DNA of 64,000 bases from Rapana venosa (taxonomy: Eukaryota > Mollusca > Gastropoda > Neogastropoda > Muricidae): NCBI GenBank assembly GCA_028751875.1, contig CM054143.1:62453828-62517827 (forward strand). The letters run 5' to 3'. A program made the translations under genes and the position numbers. How positions within the stretch are numbered: the first letter of the stretch is position 1; each line of letters opens with the position of its first letter. Positions 1 to 10,433 of the stretch are shown piece after piece. The notes beneath the pieces are model-generated. The model saw only the letters and a list, made by a program, of their open reading frames with translations. It was not told the origin of the DNA and did not search any database.

Positions 1-2000
1 GAATTTGATGTAGAGCTGTAGCTGATGTTGGAGATGCTTCTTTATGAGCATTCTGATGTTGAGATCTGCTCGACCGTGCTTCGACTGGTCTGAATCTGCC
101 TGTTTCTTCTGATGGCTTTCTTTCTTGTGGTTTCAGTCTTGTTCAAGGGCATGGCTAGCATTAATATTGCTTGAATGGCGTATCAGATGATTGATCTGTA
201 CTTTTGGCATTCTTCAGGTCTCCCTTCTTTGGAAGTGGAAAACTATGATGGCATTGGGTCCAGTTCAGGCCACTCTTTGTGGGTCAGATGCGTCCTGGCA
301 GATGTTTGTTAATGCCTTGATCATCTATGGGCCTCCGTTCATGATGAGCTCAGCCGGGATGTGTCAATCATGGTGATTGCCCTCTTTCGGGATTTACTGC
401 TTCTTCTACCTCATCCTCCAGCACCTGCTGTGCTTTAGGATCTGATGGTCTGGGATCTTGTCGGTGAAGTATGTTCGGATCAGCCTCTGTTGTTGTTTTC
501 AGGTCTCTGCAATATTCTGTACATCTCTTCATGATAGTGGCGCTCTCTTTGAGGATGACCCCTCTTTGTCTTCATACGGAGGTGTTTGGTGCTGGGACTT
601 GGTTAGTACCTTGATGGTCTGGTCGCTCTTTGCTGTTCCTTTCGCCATTGGCCTTCTCAACTTGGAGCATTTTCTGACATCCAGTTCCATGGCCTCGTCA
701 TCTTCTCTTGATTGACCTGTTGACTGTTCTATCTTTCGGCGTTTCTGGATTTTGTTCTTCACTGGCTTTAGTCCCTACGTTGTCGCACAGGTCAGGATTA
801 TCGTTGGTAACCACGGTTGGTTCTTTTTCTTTCTTTTCCAAGGGACTCATCGCTTGGTCTCCTGAATGGTCTTGCTGAACGGGTTCTCAGTGAGGTTGTT
901 GATGTCATTTGGCGAAATTCAATGCTGCAAAATCTGCCCCTATTCTGTTTAAAGAAGAGTTTCAGCGACTTCTGGGGTCCTTCGCTTTTCCATGTTGAAC
1001 GAAACGGGGTTTTTCTTCTGGTTCTTGGTTTAGCTTGATCAGTAGGGGTCATGGTACCATGGTCGGTGGTCCTGCAATATCGCGCAGGAAACTTTTGTCT
1101 GGGTTTGTTGATGCTCGACTTAAATCGTTTGGGGGCAAGAAGTAGTCAATCTGGTTCTGTGTCTTTCCATTTGGTGCGTGCCACTCGTTCTTTTGAGGTC
1201 TTGTGGGGGTATAGGTGTTGGCGACGTAAGATTGTGGCTGCTTGCGAATTCCAAAAGTCTGAGACCTCTTATCTTTAGTTTCGTCCACGCCACACCAGCC
1301 TATGGTCCCTGGCCATTGGTAATAAAGCGTCCGGTCGATTCTTGGCATTCAGGTCGCCCTGGATTCACGGAGAAAGTCCTTCTTTGGAGTTGATTTGATG
1401 GCGCTCTCCAAATCTTCGTAGAAACACTCGATTGCTCATCATCGTAGTCTGATGTTGGTGCAATAGACTTGTATGATGGTAATGTTGTGTGGTTTTGCTG
1501 CGAAGCATGGAGATCAGTCTGCTTGATGATTGGGGTAAGCTGATGACACTGTTAGTCCTCTTCTTGTGACAAGAATCCTACTCGTGGTGGTGTTTGGAGT
1601 CGTTCGCCCACTATATCATCGTTTGGGATCTTTTTCTGTAGTTGTTTCGCGAATCGACCCCAACGGATTCGGCCAGTCCAGTATGTCCCATTAGTATCTT
1701 CGAAGTTCGTGGGTTAGCTTTGGAGCTTCCCACATGCGTGCAAAAGGTACGGATGTATTCCTGTGTACCAATGATGGTCCTTTCAGCCTGGAGTTTGATC
1801 GCTGTTGTTTGCGTCCAGTCGCATATTTTTCCACCTCCATCCTGGAAACCTTCCAATGGGAAGGCGCGGTTGTTGGTATTCGGGCCTCAACCGATCCGGC
1901 ATGTCTTTCCTTGCAGTGTTGTCCATGTAGGTATTTCTGTGGGCGTGGATTGCTTGGCGGCGCCCATCTCCTCTCCAAGCTGCTATTTGCCCATAGCTGG
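1..2000 (-). mobile_element. Decayed RTE-like LINE, endonuclease to mid-RT, runs off left edge
   Basis: Minus-strand frames carry, in order, an endonuclease start (IRTFC, LTHELRRY, ILMGHTGLAES in different frames near 1850-1690), an endonuclease C-terminal part near 1235-1060 (NGKTQNQIDYFL), a linker near 760-530, and an upstream RT region near 530-1 (MKRCTEYCRDLK, then LIKKHLQHQ). These resemble the RTE-like pol proteins often annotated as craniofacial development protein 2-like. Frames are broken many times, so it is inactive. The RT catalytic box would lie left of the window. A fragment from downstream of that box sits at 15602-16019. Confidence 0.75.
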
Positions 2001-2560
2001 GGATTTTTGGGTCGGGTTATCTCCCCACTGAGACAGGTAGTACTGGGCTACAGGTTTCCAGTAGCAGAGGAACACCTCTGACTCTGACTCTTGAACCCAT
2101 GACAGTTGAAAATATCGGAAAGAGCAGGGAGGTAACTCCTGACTGTACTGTAACATTGGTAGGTTTCATTCCCAACTATATCCCCGAAGTCGGAATAGAG
2201 CTACCTTAAAGGTGAGGGAAAGGGGGCCGGGGGCGCATACCCAAAATCTGACCTTTGATGAACCTCGGAACTCTCGCCCAGGGGCGAAACAAAATCAAAG
2301 GGAAAGAACAAGCTATCATGTGCTTTTTTACACCCAGTTCTTTCCCTTATCGGGGGTAACGTAATGATTTTTTTTTAAACAAATATTTGAAATAAGCAAA
2401 ACAATAAGAAACAAACACAACAAAAACCCCAAAAACCAACAGCAACAACAACAACCACCAGAGAGAGAATGAGAGAGAGAAGCGAGAGAGAGACGATGAG
2501 AGGAGTAGAGAGAGAGAGAGAGAGAGAGAGAATCTATTAATAAACAGGCCCAGCCCGGAC
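2000..2560. other. No gene; low-complexity stretch
   Basis: 2000-2340 has no recognisable gene or repeat. 2380-2455 is rich in AAC/AAAC. 2459-2531 is a GA microsatellite. Confidence 0.5.
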
Positions 2561-2935
2561 ATGGGCAGTGGTTAGAGCCTTTGATTTCGGACTGGAAGGT
2601 GGTTTTTCGTGGTTCGAATCATAGAGCAGAAGGAATTTTTTTTACTCCAGGCCGGGCTTCTACCCAGAGTGAGTGTGCTGTGGGTCAGAGGGATGAAGAC
2701 TGGGGACGAACAATCGGTTCATCAACTTATGGGATGCGATTTGCGAGTGTTGCTCAAATTTCCTGACCAACACCGCAGGTGTCCGTATCTCTCGGGCCCG
2801 GTTGACGCCGGGATATATTATGATAGTAAGCGTAGAGTACAACCCTGTCAAGTAGTCTCAAAGCACATGCACCTCCACAGCAGCATCATTACGTCACCCT
2901 CTTTGTCAGTGATCATCATGCAATAAATAAAAATT
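2560..2935 (+). mobile_element. tRNA-derived SINE
   Basis: The head has a polymerase III A-box-like AGTGGTTAGAGCC near 2569 and a B-box-like GGTTCGAATC near 2612, followed by a non-tRNA body and an A-rich end (AATAAATAAAAATTTAAAA). No other copy is seen in the window. A free tRNA gene is unlikely because the acceptor stem does not close. Confidence 0.55.
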
Positions 2936-3845
2936 TAAAAAACTGCCTCTGATTCGGTGGTCACAGTTGCTCTGGTCTCATGATGACCTCAGATTCTATT
3001 TCCCCAAACACTTCTGTACCTGTGGTGAGTTTGTGCCAAAGACCTTAGGGTTGGAGGTTAAGGGGGGTACGTTGGAGGGACATTGTGGTGGTTGCCGCCT
3101 AGTGTGGGAAACTCACTCAGTCTGGCTCCGCCACTGAGCTAATAATATAATACTGCCGTTAGTAAGGGACTTAGCAGGTGGTGTCCTGCGTATGTTAGCT
3201 CAGAACAGGCACCACTAAACACCACCAAAATGACCCAGCAGCAGTGCAGGGCCCTTCTGGTTGGTGGCTCCATGGCAGCCTGATATTGCTCCCTGTGGAC
3301 TTCCGGCCCTGGGGATGAGACATGACGAATCTGGGTCTGTCTGTGGCGGGGAGATTGGGATGAGCGGTGTGGGAACAGCAGGACGGGGACGTCACAGAAG
3401 ATGAGGCAGCAAAAAAAAAACACAAAAAACAAATAACAAATAAACAGGCAACAAACAAGGGGGAAAAAACAACAACAACAAACTCAACAAACAAACAAAA
3501 AACAACACAAAGAAAACCTTACCAGTAACACCAACAATCAATAAAACACTATATAAATCGTCATATTTTTTGGCAAAAAATAGGAAGAATAAACTTCAAC
3601 CATCATCCATCATTCAAGGGGAAAAGCAATAGGCCTACAAATAGCAAACAACACAGCGACAAATTCAAACCAAAAAGGCAAATAGCTTTGTTGTTGTTCT
3701 TGTTGTTGTTATTTGTTTGTTTTTCTCTTTTTTTCTTCTTTTGTTGGTTTGGTTTTTCTTTCTCTTTTGTTTGTTTGTTTTGGTTAGGGTTTTTTAGGGG
3801 GGTGGGGGTGGGGGGGGTGGTGTTTTTAGGGTTTTCTTTTATTTG
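2936..3845. other. No gene; unassigned sequence
   Basis: I find no coding signal. 3408-3520 is an AAC/AAAC-rich stretch and 3680-3780 a GTTGTT/TTTG-rich stretch, nearly reverse complements in composition. 3841-3880 contains long G runs. Confidence 0.4.
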
Positions 3846-3884
3846 TTTGCTTGGGGGGGGGGGGGGGGGGTTGTTGGGGGGGAG

Positions 3885-4044
3885 CTGTTTTGAAAAGGGT
3901 TATTTCCCTTGTTTCTATTGTGAGACTGTATAAGTGTTGGGTTATTATTATTAAGATGTATCCCTACGGGCGGGGATGGATGTAAAAAAGCACATGAGTG
4001 CTTATTCATTATCCTCGAAATAAAAGAATTTGTCACTGTCATTG

Positions 4045-4045
<1 letters not shown>
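3885..4045 (+). mobile_element. Tail repeat shared with the common SINE
   Basis: Contains TTTTGAAAAGGGTTATTTCC, a GGGTTATTATTATTAAGATG stretch and then the tail GTAAAAAAGCACATGAGTGC with TTATTCATTATCCTCGAAAT. The same arrangement occurs in reverse at 12480-12610, 15540-15602 plus 16020-16100, 17425-17575 and 17845-17915. The last 50 bases equal the 3' end of the abundant SINE, so the two probably use the same LINE machinery. Confidence 0.55.

Positions 4046-4123
<78 letters not shown>
4046..4123. repeat. CT microsatellite
   Basis: Uninterrupted or nearly uninterrupted CT dinucleotides abutting the 5' end of the LINE that follows. Confidence 0.95.
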
Positions 4124-4124
<1 letters not shown>

Positions 4125-4133
4125 GATGGTGGG

Positions 4134-7100
4134 ATGAATGAGGATGACGAGGTGGAGGGGGAGGTTCATTACAGTCAGTTAAAGGGGAGGGGGGAGGAAG
4201 AGGACGCTAGTGGTGGGAGCTCCTATTGGGGAAGACAGGGTGGGGTTGCAAACAGATTGTCTTTTTGGCAATGGAATGTGTGTGGTTTTGTTTTAAAACT
4301 AAACCATGCTGATTTTGTCAATTTTATATCCTCATTTGACTTTGTTTGTCTTGTTGAGACATTTGTTGACATTTGAGTCTAATTTATTTGAAGATCATGA
4401 TTTTTGTGTGAAACCAGCTGTTAAACTGACACAGCTGGGAGATGTTCAGGGGGGATTATTTGTCTTGTGCGTAAGGCTTTTCTCCCTTACGTGCGCTATA
4501 TTGAGGATATCAGTGACTGTTGTGTGTCTTTTATTCCTGATAAAGATTTTTTTCATTTTCCTAGAAATGTTTTATTTGTTTGTACCTACTTACAACCAGA
4601 AAGTTCTCCATATTATTCGTATTTTGATTATGACGATAGAATTAGTATACTTGAAGAAAATATTTTGGAAAAGATGTTCATGTTTGATGATATTGATATT
4701 ATACTGTGTGGGGATTTAAAAGCTGGGACTTCTGACTGCTTCCCTACTTTTGTAGATGAAAACAGTTTATATGAAAATTGTAGTTAATATGCTGAAACTC
4801 ATATTAAAAGACATTCTAGGGATACCACAATAAATTCATAGGGTAGAACATTGCTGAATATGTGTTCAGCAGTGGGTTTATAATATTAAATGGTGTCTGT
4901 AATAATGATGAGAATGGTTGTTACACATATATTTCTGACCAAGGGAGCAGCGTTATTGATTATTTCTTAATTTCTGTGCCTTTCTTTGATTTTGCTTGTG
5001 ATGCCAAGACACTTGAAGTTTTAGACAGGATAGATTCAGATCATCTACCTGTTTTGTTATGTTTAGATATAGATTTTAGGAGCACCTCTAATAGAAAAAG
5101 TGGGAAGGTAGGGGAAGATCAGTCCATAACTAAGTATAGATGGAAACCGTCACTTGCTCAAACCTTTACTGACTCAATGAATGCTAGAAGTGTAAAAGAT
5201 TATATGAATAGGGCAGAAGAGTTGATAAATAGTATGTAGATCTAGCTTTAAACACATTCAATCAAATTATTAAAGATCAAGCAGAACACATGAAGAATTC
5301 AGTTTCATAGACAGCCATAGAAAGACTGGTTCGATCATGAATGCAGAGTATCAAGACGTAAAGTACGAAGTCTGTATAGACAATACAAACGCTCATCACA
5401 GAAAGAGGATAGGACATTATTTTGTATGGCAGGAAGAGAATATAAAATATGCTTATCAGAAAGAAAAAAGAGTACAATGATATACTTTTAAAAGAACTAC
5501 TGGTATCCGTTAACAGCCAAACAAGCTTTGGGAAAACTATCAGAAAAAATATCACCCAAAAGATCTCAGCCACATAATACAATATCTACAAGTCAGTGGT
5601 TTGATCATTTCAAAGATGTACTAGAAAAGGAAGTGACTGAGTCAGTTGAGACTGAAGACATAGGGGAGGGAGATGCACTGTTAGACAGCCCTATCACAGC
5701 ACAGGAAAATTGATAATGCTAGCAATTGGAACATTAAAAAATGGTAAATCAGCAGGACCTGGTGGGCTGATAGGTGAGTTTTTCAATTTTCAGGAGAATC
5801 TGTGTTACATCTTTTAGTGAAGCTATTCAATCATTTGTTTGACAAGGGCATCTATCCAGAGGGCTGGGTGGAAGCAATCATTCTGCCTCTGTTTAAGAAA
5901 GGAAATGTAAACGATACAAACAATTATAGAGGAATATCTCTGTGTAACATAGTAAGTAAGATATATAGTTCGGTTGTTAATAATAGATTACAAGAATGGG
6001 TAATGACAAATAATATTACAGGCGAGCACCAAGCTGGGTTCAAAAAGGATTATAGCACTGTTGACCATATGTTTACTCTGTTAGCTGCTGTTCAAAAGCA
6101 ATTTTCATATAACCATAAATTATATGTTGCAATTGTATATTTGGAAAAAGCTTTCGATTCTATTTCTAGAAATTTGTTGTGGCCTATTTTGTTTAAGAAT
6201 GGTGTTAGAGGAAAATTACATAGATGTATACAAAGTATTATCGAGAAGTAAAAGCTAGAGTAAGAAATGGAGCAACATTATCTGACTTTGTGAACTGTAC
6301 AAGGGGTGTAAAGCAAGGAGATGTGTGTAGTCCAATATTGTTTTCATTGTTTGTCAATGATCTTGCCTTAGAAATTATAGAAAATGGAAAGCATGGAGTT
6401 TCTTTTGATTTTATAGAACTATTTGTGTTACTTTTTGCTGATGATATTATTTTGATATCAACAACTGTTGTAGGCTTACAAAGACAGATGAACAGTTTGT
6501 ATCATGCAGCAATGAGATTAGAATTAAAGGTAAATATGGGGAAGACAAAATCATTGTTTTTCGTAAGGGGGGATATCTAGCTAGTCATGAACACTGGAAA
6601 TACAATACTGAAACTGTGAAAGTAGTAAATGCTTATAAATATCTTGGAATATTTGTTTCAACTAGATTAAGTTTCACTTCTGCATGCCAGGATTTAATCA
6701 ATAGAGCAAAGAAAGCAGTACTTGTTATACTCAGGGTTGTATATATAGACTTGATTGCAGTTCATTGAAGATATTTGTAAAATTGTTTGATTCTCATGTG
6801 CAATCTATTTTACAATATGGTGCTGAAATCTGGGCTTTTGAGAACGGAAATCAAATTGGAAAGCTTCACTTGCATGGTGTGAAACGTTTTATGAATGTTG
6901 ACAATCGAACGCCTAATGATCTTATTTATGGAGAAATTGGAAGATACCCTATATATCTTAATTCTTATGTAAATGCATTACTTACTGGCTTAGGATAACT
7001 AGACTGGAAAATTATAGATTGCCACACAGGGCTTATAAGATGCTGTATAATCTGGATGTTAACGGTAAGTAGACTTGGGCTACAAATGTGCGGAAGTGTT

Positions 7101-7715
7101 TAAATACTTATGGATTGGCATAGATTTGGGATAATCAGGCTGTTGAGGATGTTGGAAGCTTTATCAAATGCTTTAAACAAAGACTCATTGACTACAGGTG
7201 GCAGGAATGGCATGACCATATAGAAAACAGAAGTAGATTTATGGAATATAACATGTTTAAAGTTACAAATTGTGTTGAACCATATACTGAAATTGACAAA
7301 ATGTAGATTTGGTGTATCAGCTATTGCATGTCATCGGTCTAGATACCACAGGAGGCTAACAGATAAAACGATAGGCCGTCTATGCCACAACTCTGAAGAA
7401 AATGAAATTTACTTTGTGTTACATTGTCCTGTTCTTTATGACCCGAGGATAAAATTTATCCAACCAAAATATTATAAATATCCATGTCGTTTCCAGGTGT
7501 ACTTATGAAAATGAAAATGTGCTGAATAACTTGGCATTATACATTTATAAAGCCTTAAAACGTCTGGATGATGTTGTATCATAGCTATTTTACTATATAA
7601 TATACTTTGATGTTGATATTTTCCGATTGACAGTGCAACGATTTACATGTGGTATGTTTCATGACTACCCCTTCAGTTGAGGGCTATGGCCTAATCTGAA
7701 TAAACATTTCGCAGT
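4134..7715 (+). mobile_element. Decayed APE-type LINE: endonuclease, reverse transcriptase, C-terminal zinc-like region
   Basis: The endonuclease is seen in pieces: FWQWNVCGF near 4270, VCTYLQPESSPYYS near 4580, CGDLKAGTSD near 4715, VIDYFLISV then DSDHLPVLL near 4950-5060. RT follows: KKGNVNDTNNYRGISL near 5900, GEHQAGF near 6025, CTRGVKQGDVCSPILFSLF near 6295 and the catalytic FADDIILIS near 6435. A C-terminal LCHNSEENEIYFVLHCP lies near 7385. Frames shift at least six times, so no active protein. The 3' end is near GAATAAACATTTCGCAG (about 7713), immediately followed by a SINE. It belongs to the same family as the minus-strand LINE at 8890-11711 and the fragment at 34498-35180. Confidence 0.85.
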
Positions 7716-7720
7716 CAGAA

Positions 7721-8055
7721 GGTGGCAGGATGGTTAAGATGCTCGCCTGCCAACAAGTAAACCGTGAGGTTGTGGGTTCAATTCCCAGCCTCGCCCTTTC
7801 TTCCCAGTTTGACCAAAAAAATCGAACAGAATGTCAAAGTCCTTCCGATGAGACTATAAACCGAGACCGTGTTGAACCCATGCAGAACATCTTGGCACAC
7901 TTAAATCCTGTTCTGCTTTTCTAAGAGTAGGCCATTGTGTGCCGGTGGAAACAGATGACAAAATTTACAAAACCGCATACACACAGGGACTGGATGCAAA
8001 AAAGCACACAAGTGCTTATTCCATTATCCTCAATATAAAAGAATATAAAAAAAGA
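7721..8055 (+). mobile_element. SINE-A copy, near full length
   Basis: tRNA-like head GGTGGCAGGATGGTTAAGA with B-box-like GGTTCAATTCC, central body with CGATGAGACTATAAACCGAG, and tail GGACTGGATGCAAAAAAGCA ending ATATAAAAGAATAT. This is the most abundant repeat in the window. Confidence 0.8.
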
Positions 8056-8530
8056 ATTTTGGTCAGTCCTTTTTTTAACCTGGGGTTTAGCCTACAGCAA
8101 ATTCAAAGGGAGACTACTGGATCAAAACAGAAAATCTGAAGATATGACCATACACCACTGTTAACATTTTATGATCCTCATCTTCTTTTACGGAATACTT
8201 TCTTCAATCGAATAAGTGCAACATTACACCGAACAAGCTGTTTTTCCAAGATGTTTGTGACATGAATAGAAGAGCAACAGACCACCGTGACATTATTTAT
8301 TGTGGAAAATCAAACCTTGATAAGATGTATTATATTCTGATGAGGACTGCTCGACCCAAACAGAAAGTCTTTTATACCGGTATAGCGTTGTCCCGGCTTA
8401 GAAACAAACCCAAACCGGTACTGTTGATTCAGGATTATCAGGGGAGACTATTGCTGAAGAAAAGCATATGACAACGTTGTTCGACGATCCCACAGCTTGC
8501 GCGCGCGTGCGTGTGTTTTTTTGTTTTAAT
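8056..8530. other. No gene; unassigned sequence
   Basis: AT-rich sequence between two SINE-A copies with a short CG-rich alternating tract near 8500. Nothing recognisable. Confidence 0.4.
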
Positions 8531-8860
8531 TATTATTCTTTTATATCGAGGAGAATGGAATAAGCACTTATGTGCTTTTTTACATCCAGTCCCCGTGTGT
8601 ATGCGGTTTTGTACATTTTGTCATCTGTTCCCACCAGCACACAATGGCCTACTCTTACGAAAAGCGGAACAGGATTTAACGTGCGCGCAAGATGTTCTGC
8701 GTGCGTCCGCACACGGGGCCTCGGTTTATAGTCTCATCCGAAGGGCTTTTGGGGAGAGTGGAGTCTGCACTGATGTTAACTCCAGAGGAAAATATCCCCT
8801 TGCACGGGAATGAACCAGGTCGTCAGATTGTGATCGCAATGTTCTAACCACTAGGCTATG
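8530..8860 (-). mobile_element. SINE-A copy, reverse orientation
   Basis: Reads as the reverse complement of the SINE-A body: tail near 8535, CACACAATGGCCTACTCT near 8638, TTTATAGTCTCATCCGAAGG near 8724, tRNA-like head ending near CTAACCACTAGGCTA. Confidence 0.8.
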
Positions 8861-10149
8861 TGTGTGTGTGTGTGTCTGTGTGTGCCTGCCTGCATGGGCT
8901 GTTTAATGAGTCTTTCTCCAACAGGGTTTTGAAATGCTGAAACCATCTGTCAACTGATATACTATTCTTTCGCTGACTCTTTCTAAATAAAGCCTTCTTA
9001 ACATTCTTCCAAAACTGGACTTGAGAAGTGATGGAAGACATCATATCCGCAAGTAGGCCTTATGTCTTAATATACTCTCTGTTTTCCTTTCAAGCATGTA
9101 TTTATATTCCCTTCTTGTTACACAATACAAGTTTTTGTCTTCATTATTTAATGTTTTTGGAAAGACTTCAAAAGTTGTCTGACCCTACATTTCATTCTTT
9201 TACATTCATTATCAAACCATGTATCAATCGATATGATTATGAAACCCGTTTCTTCATACATAGAGCACTGACTTTCATGAGACCACTGAACAAATCTAGA
9301 GGTTCGTTGATGTTCTCATCAATCATCTGAAAGGCATTTTAAAATGTTTCATACATGTTCTCTTCACATAGATTTTCTTTACAAACTGAGAGTTTGTTTT
9401 CATCCCACACAAAGTTTTCCACAACTGCTGGCTTCTCAGTTACGGCACATGTATCATATACTGGATTAACATGTAATTTAACAGGAAGGTAATCAGAATT
9501 AGAACGCTCAGCAACAAACAAATGACATGAGTAAAAAATCTGAGAGAAAAAATCATCTGACACTAGAAAAGCTTTATGTCCTGCTGTTTATGTCTACTTC
9601 ATCCAATGTCATCACACAATTGACTAAACATTCTTCCAGCATGGTTATTCTGTTATCATGAACAAACATGTTATAAAATGGTGAGCCTTCAGGTGGGATA
9701 TACACACATACAAGTAATACATTTCTTGACGAAATGTTAGAGTATGGAACATCTAAACATTTTACAGGGGCAGCTAACTCATGCTTTATTAAACAAACTA
9801 AATCACGTATCACCTCCCTCAATGACTAACTTAAATTGTTGACTTACAGAAGGCCTTATAGCCACTAAAAAGCTAGCACATAGAGATACAAAATCCCTGT
9901 CAGAGAGTTTAGGAAGCAACCCATTTATGTTCCAAGACACACACACAAAAGAAACAGTTTTATTTGTTTCATCTGTATTGCCACAATCCAATGGATCTAC
10001 GCCATCTAAACTGACATGATCACTATTTACATTGATGAGACTACACACCAAGTTAATGCTTTCAACAGTACTACCATCATCACTTAATCAAGGCTCTTGA
10101 TTTGAGGACCACTAAAAGTATGTTCTTTCGAGCCAGAAGGCCCATAGAG

Positions 10150-10398
10150 CCGGAGCTTATCCCGGTTTCTGTAGCGTTAAGCGAACTGATGGTTTTTTAC
10201 CACCCCTGTGACAGGACGCTAGTCTGTCGCCAGGTACTTCCCCAGCAGAGCTGGTACCCACTTGTACACCTGGGTGGAGTGAGGAAAATAGGAGTAAAGT
10301 GTCTTTCCCAAGGACACAACACCGAGCCGAGCGGGGATCGAACCCGCGACCTCTGGATCATGAGTTGACCGCCTAAACCACTCGACCACGGTGCCTCC
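10150..10398 (-). mobile_element. SINE-C, tRNA-derived, inserted in the LINE
   Basis: On the minus strand the head reads GCACCGTGGTCGAGTGGTTT with B-box-like GGGTTCGATCCCCGC, then CCTTGGGAAAGACACTTTAC and a CACCCAGGTGTACAAGTGGG segment common in invertebrate SINEs. The tRNA-like part is close to a leucine/serine type, but the body and position argue against a tRNA gene. Confidence 0.7.
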
Positions 10399-10433
10399 AA
10401 AGGGGACCACCTACAACTAGACTAATCCTGGAG

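Noticed and set aside
458..2081. Plus-strand open frames over 1-2081 as host genes
   Set aside because: They are antisense shadows of the decayed minus-strand LINE, whose homologous motifs occur in order on the other strand.
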